A stretch of DNA of 64,000 bases. Source: Clostridium peptidivorans (lineage in GTDB: Bacteria; Bacillota; Clostridia; Clostridiales; Clostridiaceae). The translations under genes and the position numbers were made by a program. The stretch spans positions 1 to 64,000 of the forward strand of contig NZ_OAOD01000016.1 in NCBI RefSeq assembly GCF_900205925.1, read 5' to 3'. Under the pieces are notes generated by a model. The model did no database searches and had not been told where the DNA came from. It was given only the letters and a program-made list of their open reading frames with translations. Positions 17,895-26,722 of the stretch are shown here, in pieces; the stretch's first letter is position 1; each line of letters opens with the position of its first letter.

Positions 17895-18299
17895 ATGAAT
17901 ATATTAACATTGACTTGCAATATAGTTATTCCTATAATAATGATTTCCATAGGAATTTTATATAAATGTAATTTATATAAAAAGATAGACAAAACATTAG
18001 ATTTAATTATACCTATAGCAATGGTTTTTACTGGCTTTTCAGATGGTAAGAGAGAGAATTTTTCTAAAGATACAAATACATTTGCTTTGGCTAATAGAAA
18101 ATGTAGTTTAATATGGAGTATTTCAGGAGTATGTACATTGCTACTTACTATAATATTGTTAATATTATATAAATCTGCTGTTTATAATATAAGCGTTATC
18201 TTATTAGAAATTGAATGCTTAATATTAGTTGCGGTATTTATTACTGTAGAATATATTTTAAAAAGAAATTTTTATAAAAAAAATAATCAACAATGTTAA
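17895..18299 (+). CDS. Small four-helix membrane protein, possibly SdpI-like
   Basis: A 134-residue protein with about four hydrophobic segments (7-27, 33-49, 72-93, 97-121). The central NTFALANRKCSLIW resembles the conserved Arg/Asn/Trp stretch of the SdpI/YfhL immunity family, but the match is weak. A strong ribosome site (ATGGAGG) precedes the ATG. It is monocistronic and ends at a strong bidirectional terminator. If SdpI-like, it would protect against a membrane-active peptide, which would fit the neighbouring Bce module, but this is speculative. Confidence 0.65.
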   Translation: MNILTLTCNIVIPIIMISIGILYKCNLYKKIDKTLDLIIPIAMVFTGFSDGKRENFSKDTNTFALANRKCSLIWSISGVCTLLLTIILLILYKSAVYNISVILLEIECLILVAVFITVEYILKRNFYKKNNQQC

Positions 18300-18327
18300 T
18301 ATTTAACGTCACAACTGAAAAATTATA

Positions 18328-18373
18328 GAGGTCTACTTGAAACTGATTTAAAATTCACTTTCAAGTAGACCTC
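18328..18373. terminator. Bidirectional terminator between convergent genes
   Basis: A perfect 15-bp stem: GAGGTCTACTTGAAA (18328-18342) with TTTCAAGTAGACCTC (18359-18373). T-rich sequence follows on the plus side. Confidence 0.88.
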
Positions 18374-18385
18374 TTATTATATTTT

Positions 18386-20005
18386 TTAAATTATTACTCT
18401 TGTACCATCAAATTTTGTGAATGAAAACCCATGAAATTCTTCATTGTAGGTGTTTCTATAGTCCTGAAGTAATCCTATTGCCACAGCTTCTCCTAGCTTC
18501 ATACCCTCTAAACCATCTGAACGCCAGTGGACACCTGCAAAATCTCGTGCAAGGGAGATATTAGCAGCAAGCTTATTTAATTCTTCCCCTACTTTTAGAT
18601 TACTCTTAAGATATGGCTGTAGCTTAAGCCCATCGGCGCTGGCTACTACTGGATTAGGAATAATATAATCCTCATTGAAAAATGCTTTTAAAATAGTTAC
18701 CTCTGCTCCAATATGAGCTGCATGGCCTGCAGGGTATGCCGGATGAGTTGGGCATCCTTCAGGATAAGCCATAGGCAGAAGGTAAGTTCCATATTTTTCG
18801 AATACTACCTCCAATACCTTCGAATCTAATAATTCTGGATTAATTGAATACCTTGCGTCACGTGGCTTAAGATTTTGTACCCATCCCCCAAACTCTTCGG
18901 GTCTTAATCTTCGATGCACCAAAAACTTTTGGAACCAGGCTGCTTCAAGAGCCATCCTGGATGCACGAGTCACAAAATCCAAAACATGTGGAGAACCAAA
19001 GGTAGCGAACCCCTCCTGGGTTTTTGAGAACAAATAGGGATTACTTAAAGATAGAGCTCCTTGTCCAAAGCCTAGTAGTATCGAGCAAGCCGCTAGTCCT
19101 GCCTGAATGCTGCTGTCTTTATGGACATATTCGCCCAGGTCTCTACCATTACTAATATATCGAGGTACTGGATCAAGTTTTAATGTTGAAGATGGCGCCT
19201 GTCCATTCTGTATATTAAGCCATTCATTATATGAAGTCATATAATCGATTTTTCCCACAGGTACAACGTATTTCTGTTCTATAGTTTTTGCCCCAAAGGG
19301 AATATCCTTCAATAGGAACTGTGAAACATATGGGCCTTCCAAAGCGCCAGGTACATTACCGCGGAATAGTGTTTCCGTGGTAACTTTACATTTGCACTTA
19401 GGACCATCAAAATCTGAAAACTTTGATAAATCCTCAGCTGCAGCCTTAGTTATAAGGTTGGTGTCATAATCTACAAAAGGGACATCACGATTTAAAGCCA
19501 TCCAATAATCCTCAGCCATTTCGCTCGCTTGTAGGACACTAGAAAAGCTCGGAGCCGGTGCTATAGTAAGATGATTAGAATCAGGTCCAACCATCTCATA
19601 CGCATACGAGGCCTGAGGGTTAGAGAGTTTTCTAGTTCCACCTAGTGGTATCAACTCAAATTTTTCCGGATTCCCAGTAGTTAATGTCGTTATCCAAATG
19701 TTATAGGCCTCTAAATTTACTTCTCCTAACAAATTATGAGGTAAAGCCTTTGTATAATTTCCAGTTTTATTTGCATATATAAATTCATCTTCATTGCATC
19801 TTTGACCCTGAAGAATCAAGTTTTTCTGAAATAAAGCGGATTGAACTCGTTTTTCAAAGGCCTCAGCGCGCCTCTGTTCAGGCGTCAAAGGTCCAATCTC
19901 GCACTGATCTGTTATTGCATTATATTTAGGACATACGGACTTAGTAATACAAACTTTATCTTCGCCTTCATTGGTTCCTTGCTTCTTATCTTGCTTTTCT
20001 TCCAC
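18386..20005 (-). CDS. Vanadium-dependent haloperoxidase-like protein (PAP2 superfamily)
   Basis: A protein of about 539 residues. The C-terminal half carries the PAP2/vanadium-haloperoxidase signatures YPAGHAAHIGAEV (near 420) and RDFAGVHWRSDGLEG (near 495), which hold the vanadate- or phosphate-binding His and Arg. No signal peptide is visible. The GTG at 20005 is chosen because AGGAG lies ten bases upstream. Known relatives oxidise halides with hydrogen peroxide or act as phosphatases; in an anaerobe the real reaction is uncertain. It stands alone, facing the small membrane protein gene. Confidence 0.87.
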   Translation of the reverse strand: MEEKQDKKQGTNEGEDKVCITKSVCPKYNAITDQCEIGPLTPEQRRAEAFEKRVQSALFQKNLILQGQRCNEDEFIYANKTGNYTKALPHNLLGEVNLEAYNIWITTLTTGNPEKFELIPLGGTRKLSNPQASYAYEMVGPDSNHLTIAPAPSFSSVLQASEMAEDYWMALNRDVPFVDYDTNLITKAAAEDLSKFSDFDGPKCKCKVTTETLFRGNVPGALEGPYVSQFLLKDIPFGAKTIEQKYVVPVGKIDYMTSYNEWLNIQNGQAPSSTLKLDPVPRYISNGRDLGEYVHKDSSIQAGLAACSILLGFGQGALSLSNPYLFSKTQEGFATFGSPHVLDFVTRASRMALEAAWFQKFLVHRRLRPEEFGGWVQNLKPRDARYSINPELLDSKVLEVVFEKYGTYLLPMAYPEGCPTHPAYPAGHAAHIGAEVTILKAFFNEDYIIPNPVVASADGLKLQPYLKSNLKVGEELNKLAANISLARDFAGVHWRSDGLEGMKLGEAVAIGLLQDYRNTYNEEFHGFSFTKFDGTRVII

Positions 20006-20155
20006 AATAATCACTCCTACTATTTAATTAGAATTTACTGTATTCGAATGATAAATATACTACATGAGTTAATTGTTCTATATATTATATGTATCGAGTG
20101 ATTAAATTTCCATTCTTAATTTCAAATATTATATAATCCTATAACAAATTCAAAA

Positions 20156-20342
20156 ATCGAGTAGGAGCTGAATAATTATTTTATTCAGCGACCTCTCACA
20201 CCACTGTACGTACCGTTCGGTACACAGCGAGTAACTTTTCTTTAATTTTTAGCCAGTTGCCAATAATAAACGTTCGAAGTTCATCGACTCCCATACCATC
20301 AACACCATGACTTCCTTCAGATTCCACCTCACAGTGGACACC
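20156..20342 (-). mobile_element. Group II intron remnant: RT fragment fused to the 3' catalytic domain
   Basis: On the minus strand a frame reads EVESEGSHGVDGMGVDELRT and then FIIGNWLKIKEKLL, a reverse-transcriptase N-terminal segment of group II intron proteins. It is joined directly to ACCGAACGGTACGTAC and GGTGTGAGAGG, the sequence usually found before and in domain V. A hairpin (GCTGAATAA/TTATTCAGC) and CTCCTACTCGAT follow, typical of intron 3' ends. The middle and C-terminal parts of the RT are deleted. The remnant begins 7 bases after the stop codon of the next gene upstream. Confidence 0.8.
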
Positions 20343-20348
20343 CTTGTC

Positions 20349-21404
20349 TTAAGCTAATACAGGTGTCATGCCATTGTTATTTTCTAGGCTATTCTTATCT
20401 TTTCCATACTCATTACGTGCGTTTTGTATAGTTCCATTAATTTCATCATATCCATCTTTAACTATGTTCTTTATATTAGCTGAAGCATTTTTTATGTTAT
20501 CAAATACAATTTTGCTTGCATCTTTAACTTCAGTTATAACTGTTTTTGCTGTATCAATTACATTCTTGCTAACTGATACAACTGCCTTTTTAACTTCTTG
20601 AATTAAAGATAGTGAAGTTTCAATCTTATTCTTTATGTTATTGAAATTCTTCTTAACTTCATCATATCCTTTTGAAGCTGTATTTCTTATGTCTTTTATT
20701 GGTTCTTTTATGGATTCTACTCCATTTTTAGCCATTTGGCCAGTTTGAGTTACTTTATTTATAATGCCTTCATTTGGATTGTTCCACTCAGCCTTAATTT
20801 CATTCACTGATGTTCCAATTTTTCCTACTGCTTCTTGAACACCATTCTTTACTGAAATAGCTGTCTTTGCTGTTGTATCTATTAGAGATGTTGCTGAATT
20901 TTTAACATCTTCAGCTGCTTTTTTCAAATCGGCGGCAGTAGTTTTTACTTGCTTAAAGGTACTAGCTATTTGTGATGCAGTATCTTTTACTTTTTTAGCT
21001 ACTGATTCTGATACGTCTTTTATAGTTGTTGCTACGACCTTAGCAGTATCAACAACAACACTTGAAACCGCCTTTACTGTTTTAATAACACTTTCACCTA
21101 CAGAAACTGCTGTCTTAACAAATCTTGAAGCCTCACTAGCTACAAAAGAAAATTTATCAGCTACTGATTTAAAAAATCCTCCTATGGAACTCTTAGTTGT
21201 CTCTCTTTCTTTAGATGCAACCTTTGAAGAGTCTCCCACAGCATTAACAATTGAAGATTCATATTTGTCTTTAGCTTCTTTCATGTTAGCAATTTGTATA
21301 TTTGAACTTGTATTGGAATTTTCCACCATTTTACCTTTGTTCTTATTATCATTGCTATTGTTGATAAGATTTGAATTTAAGTTTACATTGCTAGTTATTT
21401 TCAT
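20349..21404 (-). CDS. Amphipathic-helix repeat protein (LEA/apolipoprotein-like), unknown function
   Basis: A 351-residue protein with no Cys and no signal peptide. Residues 1-45 are Asn/Ser-rich and disordered. Residues about 60-335 are a long run of Ala, Val, Lys, Thr and Asp in helical periods of about eleven residues (such as KKVKDTASQIASTFKQVKTT), like LEA proteins, phasins or apolipoproteins. Such proteins coat membranes or storage granules or protect during desiccation. The next gene encodes a glycogen-binding-like domain protein, which suggests a shared role at a surface or granule. No family can be named firmly. A good ribosome site precedes the ATG. Confidence 0.8.
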   Translation of the reverse strand: MKITSNVNLNSNLINNSNDNKNKGKMVENSNTSSNIQIANMKEAKDKYESSIVNAVGDSSKVASKERETTKSSIGGFFKSVADKFSFVASEASRFVKTAVSVGESVIKTVKAVSSVVVDTAKVVATTIKDVSESVAKKVKDTASQIASTFKQVKTTAADLKKAAEDVKNSATSLIDTTAKTAISVKNGVQEAVGKIGTSVNEIKAEWNNPNEGIINKVTQTGQMAKNGVESIKEPIKDIRNTASKGYDEVKKNFNNIKNKIETSLSLIQEVKKAVVSVSKNVIDTAKTVITEVKDASKIVFDNIKNASANIKNIVKDGYDEINGTIQNARNEYGKDKNSLENNNGMTPVLA

Positions 21405-21491
21405 AACCTTTCACTTCCTTTTCTTTTTTATTTTTGAAATAATATATAATCACTGATAAGTGCTTATATCCTATAAAGCTAGATTAATAAA

Positions 21492-22178
21492 CTAGTATCT
21501 TCCTCCTCCTTGCGGCGAATATACTGAGTTTTGGGTTAATTTAAATTCATCTTCTAATATGAATTCACCATCTATAAAAAATTTCATTGTCCAATTTCCA
21601 AAAATATATCTACGGGTATTGTCTGTTAAATCCATCCAAAACCATAGCATTATTGGTTCTTCATGATTTGGTGGCGTGAATAAATTATTCTCAGTTACTT
21701 GGAACAACTCTCCTACAGGTGTATACCATGCTGTTGTTACAGTGTGTAATCCTGTTACATTGGTAAATTCAAATCTTGTTACTATTTTTTTATCTAAAGT
21801 TATATTAAAAACTTTTTTATTTACGATATTTTCTTGCTCACTTACTGCAGAGCCTATATTGTATTTCTCTATATGTGTTGTATACTGGGTATTATTGTAC
21901 AACCTTTGATTATTTTCATTAATCTTGACTATAGACCAAAGCTCTTCATTATCATCTGGGAAATATATATTTGCAGTCGAATCATTAAGCTTTAATTCTC
22001 CATTAATAAGAAATTTATATGGATGCTCACCTGTTTGCAAATCACACTTAAATATCCATTTATTATTCTCTTTAACCATAGCCCCTTTGCTAGGATCATA
22101 ACCATTAAACTTTCCTATTACAGATATGGTCTTAATTGGCAGGGATTTACTTTCTTCATATTGAAAATTTACTTCCAT
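21492..22178 (-). CDS. Protein with an N-terminal glycogen-binding (CBM48/AMPK-type) domain
   Basis: A 228-residue protein. Residues about 15-75 resemble the E-set carbohydrate-binding domain of AMPK beta and glycogen branching enzymes (ISVIGKFNGYDPSKGAM, then GEHPYKFLINGELKLND). Residues about 115-228 form a second beta-rich region I do not recognise (HTVTTAWYTPVGELFQV, WMDLTDNTRRYIFGNW). It has no catalytic domain and no signal peptide. The ribosome site is strong (AGGAGGT). The gene precedes the amphipathic-helix gene by 87 bases on the same strand, so the two are probably co-expressed. Confidence 0.78.
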   Translation of the reverse strand: MEVNFQYEESKSLPIKTISVIGKFNGYDPSKGAMVKENNKWIFKCDLQTGEHPYKFLINGELKLNDSTANIYFPDDNEELWSIVKINENNQRLYNNTQYTTHIEKYNIGSAVSEQENIVNKKVFNITLDKKIVTRFEFTNVTGLHTVTTAWYTPVGELFQVTENNLFTPPNHEEPIMLWFWMDLTDNTRRYIFGNWTMKFFIDGEFILEDEFKLTQNSVYSPQGGGRY

Positions 22179-22365
22179 AATAAAACACCTCCTATATGTT
22201 ATAACGTGATGCGGATATTTTTAGAATATTCTGTATATTATCTATATCGTTAAAATTATATCAAACTTTAACTTTTTATATATAATTACCATGGATATTT
22301 TTGAAAGTTTTAAGTAATGATAGGTTATTAAAGTTATCCTAGCACTTAGCAATTCTAAAACTTCT

Positions 22366-22566
22366 TTATTTAAGGTTTTCACCTTCGCTTAAACGTGAAA
22401 TTACTTGACCATCACAGGAAAATTCACAGTCCTGCTTCATCTTATGAAAGCCATACAACAAGATTGGAATTAATATCTTCGGTTTAATAAATGCACATAA
22501 AGAGGGAGTGCTTATTTTAGAAGAATATAATATTTCTAACTCAGTTCTTATATTCATAGAATTCAT
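22366..22566 (-). pseudogene. Remnant of a BlaR1/M56 peptidase gene
   Basis: Sixty-six codons match the M56 (BlaR1) antirepressor family: YSSKISTPSLCAFIKPKILI is the conserved stretch before the active site, and LLYGFHKMKQDCEFSCDGQV is the stretch after it. The intervening part with the HExxH zinc motif is missing, so an internal deletion has removed the catalytic site. No ribosome site precedes the first ATG. It is a decayed fragment. Confidence 0.8.
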
Positions 22567-22581
22567 ACAATTATATGAGCA

Positions 22582-24540
22582 TCATTTTAACCATTTACAA
22601 ATACCTCCATTTAATAATCTTGTAATCGCAAAAATAATTAAGCATCCTATAACTGTAACAACAGCATAAACTCCTAAGGCAATATTATTGGGGTGACTAA
22701 GTAATGCATAACTACTTTTATTATTATCAACAATCTTTCTGCCTTGAAGATTATTGTAATAATCAGGAATCCTTGAAACACTATCTATCTTATCAAAGGA
22801 CTTAATATATTCTGCAATTGCTGTCCATTCCTTTACTTCATTATTATGACCACTAACATTATCATTAATAATATGAGCTTCAAAATCAGTGATAGGCTTA
22901 CCATCTTTAGTTTTAGGAACAATTTTTAATAATCCAAAAGACTTTTGTCCTACAACTGAAAGCATCTGAGCAGAATATAAGCCTGCCACAACACGATATA
23001 ATTTTTTATCATCTATTTTCTCATATGTACCATCTGATTTTTGTAGTACAGCATTTGTAACTCTATTAAAAATCATTTTATTAGGATTAAATGTATAGCT
23101 AATACCTGACATATAGAGTTGTACACCGCTCATTATTGGTGAAATAGATGCATCTACCTCACAGACTGTCTTTAATTCTTTACCGGTTAGATAAGCGGAA
23201 GTTAAAGGATACCCTGCAATACCATCCTTACCTATTCCTAAAGAGCTTACTGCAAAAACATCCGCTACAGTAATGTCCCCTTTTACAAATGACTCTCGTA
23301 TTGTACCTGATGGCACAATAGCAACATCAACAGGATCATAATTTAAACCTTCTGCTTTCCGTACAGCATACCTATAAGCATCACTAATAAGATTTCCCAA
23401 AGGCTCTTCTCCATGCTTACTTCCTATTTCTGATGAAGCTGTAAAATTAAAATCCGTTTTTGCTAATACTTCATCAAATTTTAATCCAAAATTATCTAAA
23501 TATTTTTGCTGTACTAAACTTTTAAAACTTCTTATTTTATTGGAAATATTAGTATCTTCTGCTAGACTTGAATCTATCTGCTTAAGATTATAACTATCAA
23601 GTTTCCAGCGTTTTTTTGCATTTTGTGAAATTTTCATAATACCTAAGTTCTCGACGTATTCTCCACATGAAGCAATTATAGTGTTTCCAACCACAATAGG
23701 CTCTGTTAATTTTGAATGAGTATGTCCACTTATTATAACATCAATTTCTGGAACCTTTTTTGCTAATATTTCGTCTTCAGATTTTGACTTATCTTTGTCT
23801 ATACCAGAATGTGATAGACAAATAATAAGATCTGCTTTTTCTTTTTCTTTTAATATATTAACTACTCTTTTGGCATTTTTAGCAGCATCAGTAAACTTAA
23901 CTTCAGACATAGGTGCATTGGAGGCTGAATCTTTTCCCATCAAACCAAAAACACCAATCTTGATGCCATCACGTTCTATTACAGTATAATCTTTTATACC
24001 ATACTCCTCAGCAGCTTCTTTCAAATTTGAAAGCGATTCAGTTAAATTTCCATTCTTATCTTTCGGAAATGTCATGTTAGCCTGTACAATTTGTGGTAAC
24101 TTATCACCACTTTTAACTGCAGCCTTTAAGCTTTTAGTAAGTCCTTCCGCTCTAAAATCGAATTCATGATTTCCAAGAGTTGTAACATCATAGCTCAGCT
24201 CCCCTAACATTCTAAGTTGAGGAGCATCACTAGCATATATGGATTGAAAAAGTGTTCCCATAGAAAAATCTCCTGCATCTATTAATATAGAGTTAGGATC
24301 TTTTTTTTTTTCTGCATCTATAGCACTTTTCAACTGTGCATATCCACCTAATTGCAAAATTTTATCATTTTGTTTAACCTTAGAAGGAAGAAAGTGATCG
24401 TGCATATCATGAGTAAAAAGTATGGTCAAGTTTTTTTCATTTTCTTCTGCAAAAACTTTAATTATATTAGAGGGTTGTATAATTGTAATTACAAGTCCTG
24501 CACAAATTATTCTTAAAAATTTCTCTAAATGATTTTTCAA
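22582..24540 (-). CDS. Membrane-anchored 5'-nucleotidase / metallophosphoesterase (UshA-like)
   Basis: About 652 residues. A signal peptide (1-31) is followed by a calcineurin-like phosphoesterase domain with the metal motifs FTHDMHDH, DAGDFSMGT, LGNHEFDF, SHSGID and SGHTH. Then comes a 5'-nucleotidase C-terminal domain (about 330-540) and a C-terminal membrane anchor near the end (GVYAVVTVIGCLIIFAI). It would hydrolyse extracellular nucleotides or cyclic nucleotides for phosphate or nucleoside salvage. The TTG start at 24540 is preferred: GGAGG lies six bases upstream and a signal peptide follows. The longer frame upstream encodes intron reverse-transcriptase remnants. Confidence 0.9.
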   Translation of the reverse strand: MKNHLEKFLRIICAGLVITIIQPSNIIKVFAEENEKNLTILFTHDMHDHFLPSKVKQNDKILQLGGYAQLKSAIDAEKKKDPNSILIDAGDFSMGTLFQSIYASDAPQLRMLGELSYDVTTLGNHEFDFRAEGLTKSLKAAVKSGDKLPQIVQANMTFPKDKNGNLTESLSNLKEAAEEYGIKDYTVIERDGIKIGVFGLMGKDSASNAPMSEVKFTDAAKNAKRVVNILKEKEKADLIICLSHSGIDKDKSKSEDEILAKKVPEIDVIISGHTHSKLTEPIVVGNTIIASCGEYVENLGIMKISQNAKKRWKLDSYNLKQIDSSLAEDTNISNKIRSFKSLVQQKYLDNFGLKFDEVLAKTDFNFTASSEIGSKHGEEPLGNLISDAYRYAVRKAEGLNYDPVDVAIVPSGTIRESFVKGDITVADVFAVSSLGIGKDGIAGYPLTSAYLTGKELKTVCEVDASISPIMSGVQLYMSGISYTFNPNKMIFNRVTNAVLQKSDGTYEKIDDKKLYRVVAGLYSAQMLSVVGQKSFGLLKIVPKTKDGKPITDFEAHIINDNVSGHNNEVKEWTAIAEYIKSFDKIDSVSRIPDYYNNLQGRKIVDNNKSSYALLSHPNNIALGVYAVVTVIGCLIIFAITRLLNGGICKWLK

Positions 24541-24551
24541 AGTATACCTCC

Positions 24552-24720
24552 ATCGATATTGAATTCTTAATATTTTTTGAATTACTCGTTTTATAGCAAT
24601 AAGCATATTTTCACGCTCTAATACTCTGTCGAGTAAGTTACTGGTATCATCTAATTCATCGTTTTCTCTTTCTCTCTTTGTAAACGCCAAATTTTCATTA
24701 AGCGCCCATGCTGGGGGCAC
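24552..24720 (-). mobile_element. Group II intron reverse-transcriptase N-terminal remnant
   Basis: The minus strand encodes FTKRERENDELDDTSNLLDR and then VLERENMLIAIKRV, typical of the first 60 residues of group II intron RTs. It stops being RT-like right after AIKRV, where the 5'-nucleotidase leader begins. The other remnant (20156-20342) starts with VESEGSHGVDGM, the next residues expected in such an RT. The frame is open into the nucleotidase gene. Confidence 0.75.
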
Positions 24721-24723
24721 ATG

Positions 24724-24750
24724 AAAAAACCCTCGGCATTTCTGTCGAGG
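24724..24750 (-). terminator. Terminator of the chemoreceptor gene
   Basis: CCTCG (24731-24735) pairs with CGAGG (24746-24750), followed on the minus strand by GTTTTTT. Confidence 0.75.
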
Positions 24751-24756
24751 ATTTCA

Positions 24757-24799
24757 CTGGTGGAGACGAAGCGTGACCTTTTAAGTCCACCACTTATCC
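24757..24799 (-). repeat. Dispersed repeat family C, copy 1
   Basis: Top strand GGTGGAGACGAAGCGTGACC then TTTTAAGTCCACCACTT. The ends pair (GTGGA/TCCAC). A near copy is at 26628. Both copies lie between a minus-strand stop codon and a terminator. Confidence 0.75.
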
Positions 24800-24806
24800 T
24801 ACAAAC

Positions 24807-26279
24807 CTACATCTTTTCACCATGTTTAGATTGACCTAATTGATTTAAAGTTTCACTCGAGTTCTTAATATGAGTTACTACCATATAAACATCTTCTACA
24901 CTTGTCGCCTGTTCTTCAGAGGCAGCAAGCATTTCTTGAGATGAGGCTGCTGACTCTTCTAATATACTTGCAATGCTATCTATCTCTTTTCGAATATTAG
25001 AAAAAATACTAACTGTATTTTCAATCATATCTAATTCTTTAGCTATGTAGCTATTGATTTGATCAAAAGAACTTTTTGTTTTTTTGAAGCCCTCTCTTAC
25101 ATTTTCTACAATAGCTAAGCCTGTCTTGACTGCTTCATTCTCTTGATTGGACTTTTGCATAATATTATGGGTTTTATTCTTTATTTGATCTATAGATTGA
25201 TTGATTTGAATCACAGTATTTGCACTTTCTTCAGCAAGTTTTCTGACTTCATCTGCAACAACCGAAAACCCTTTTCCCGAATCTCCTGCACGAGCAGCCT
25301 CTATAGCGGCATTTAAAGCTAATAAATTTGTTTGCTTAGCTATCTGGGTAATCCCTTCTAAAGAAGAATTTATTTCATCCATATAATTATTAAGTTCATC
25401 GATATTAGAGCGAGATTCATTGACTGAGTTAATAATATTCCCCATTTGCTTGTCCATCAAATGAATACCCTCATTACCCTCTGTTACAACTATAGAAGCT
25501 GCTTCAGATATTTGCATAAGTTGCTTAGAGAATTTGTTTATATTAACTACTCTCTCATCTGCCTCCCCCATCATGTCACTAATCTGCATAACACTATTAG
25601 ATTGCTCTGCAGCTCCATCAGCAACTTCATTTAAAGTCTTCACAAATGCATTACTACTGTCTTTTATCGTTTTTATATTTTCATTACAATCTCCAATCTG
25701 TTCATTAAGAGTTGCTGAAGTTTGCTTCATGGTCTCCATTGCTTTTTCTAGGTTTTTTGTGAATTCTCTAACATTATGTTTTTCTTTCTCTGCTAAAGCC
25801 ATAAAGCTATGACCCCATTTAGTTAAAAAATATAATCCTACACAAGAAAATAGATAACAGGCTAAATTAATTGCAAAGACATCTAATGTAATGGGATGTA
25901 AAAACTGCACTACACTGATTTCTATGATACTAACAGCCCCTATTATGATCAAAAACTTACTTTCTAAGTAGATTGAAGCAAGTACAAGCCCAAGTAAAGA
26001 AAATACAGCTGCTTGATCAGGTTTATCGAAAGAAAAAGTACCAATTATAATAATAACTGCTAACATGCCTAATAGTGTTACAATCTTTGTATTTACTTTT
26101 CTAAATAAGGCTATTCCTACCATAATTAATGCTATAAACTCCATTGCTACCACATGATAGCCAGAAAAAATATGAAATATAGTCATAATTAATATGGTTG
26201 GTAATGCTAATATTAATAATATAAATAAAAGCTTATTGATTTTATTCTGATAGTTTAATATTATATTTTCTTCATTCAT
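24807..26279 (-). CDS. Methyl-accepting chemotaxis protein with a membrane-embedded input domain
   Basis: A 490-residue chemoreceptor. The N-terminal 180 residues contain about six closely spaced membrane helices with no extracellular ligand domain. The C-terminal signalling domain has the conserved hairpin tip ([20 protein letters not shown]) and flanking heptad helices. No HAMP domain is obvious. It probably senses a membrane-related or internal signal and controls CheA. The start has a strong AGGAGG. It stands alone, with a terminator at 24724. Confidence 0.93.
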   Translation of the reverse strand: MNEENIILNYQNKINKLLFILLILALPTILIMTIFHIFSGYHVVAMEFIALIMVGIALFRKVNTKIVTLLGMLAVIIIIGTFSFDKPDQAAVFSLLGLVLASIYLESKFLIIIGAVSIIEISVVQFLHPITLDVFAINLACYLFSCVGLYFLTKWGHSFMALAEKEKHNVREFTKNLEKAMETMKQTSATLNEQIGDCNENIKTIKDSSNAFVKTLNEVADGAAEQSNSVMQISDMMGEADERVVNINKFSKQLMQISEAASIVVTEGNEGIHLMDKQMGNIINSVNESRSNIDELNNYMDEINSSLEGITQIAKQTNLLALNAAIEAARAGDSGKGFSVVADEVRKLAEESANTVIQINQSIDQIKNKTHNIMQKSNQENEAVKTGLAIVENVREGFKKTKSSFDQINSYIAKELDMIENTVSIFSNIRKEIDSIASILEESAASSQEMLAASEEQATSVEDVYMVVTHIKNSSETLNQLGQSKHGEKM

Positions 26280-26566
26280 TTCTTAGTTTCCTCCTTAGTC
26301 TTCATAGATTCAATCCACCTTAATTCAATCTTTTTGCTATTCTTAATAGTTATTGATCACTTCCAATAATTATCGTACATTCTAATATTATACATATAAA
26401 TACAAAATAATCATAGAATTAAATATCTATATTATTATCGTGATACAAAATTTCTTTATGTAATTATACTTATCGATTCTATTTTAAATTTATTTAGAGC
26501 CTCTAAGAACTTACCTGCTGGATCTTTCTGAAATTTGATATAGCCGGTGGAGCTACCCTCACAAAC

Positions 26567-26624
26567 AAAAAAATACAATCGCCTGTAGGCAACCCTTTAA
26601 GCTACCTAAAGGCGGTTCGTGATT
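26567..26624 (-). terminator. Terminator of the second Bce-type operon
   Basis: CGCCTgTAGG (26580-26589) pairs with CCTAaAGGCG (26615-26624); the minus strand continues into a run of seven T. Confidence 0.75.
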
Positions 26625-26627
26625 TTT

Positions 26628-26670
26628 TTGGTGGAGGCAAAGCGTGACCTTTGAAATCCACTACTTTATA
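26628..26670 (-). repeat. Dispersed repeat family C, copy 2
   Basis: Top strand GGTGGAGGCAAAGCGTGACC then TTTGAAATCCACTACTT. It can fold as GTGGA/TCCAC with inner CAAAG/CTTTG. It lies between the Bce permease stop and its terminator. Confidence 0.75.
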
Positions 26671-26722
26671 TTATAAATCAGCTATAAATAACATTTTCTG
26701 AAATTGTATTAATCAGTACCAC

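Larger units (their letters stand above)
26280..26722. other. Gap with a possible gene tail, a terminator and a repeat
   Basis: The minus strand at about 26462-26570 has a frame reading CEGSSTGYIKFQKDPAGKFL and ending ALNKFKIESISIIT*, with coding-like composition but no start, possibly the tail of a lost gene. The chemoreceptor promoter must lie near 26300-26450. A terminator and a family C repeat are listed separately. Confidence 0.4.

Noticed and set aside
24552-24720. Native N-terminus of the 5'-nucleotidase
   Set aside because: The residues match group II intron RT N-termini, and a better start with ribosome site and signal peptide lies at 24540.
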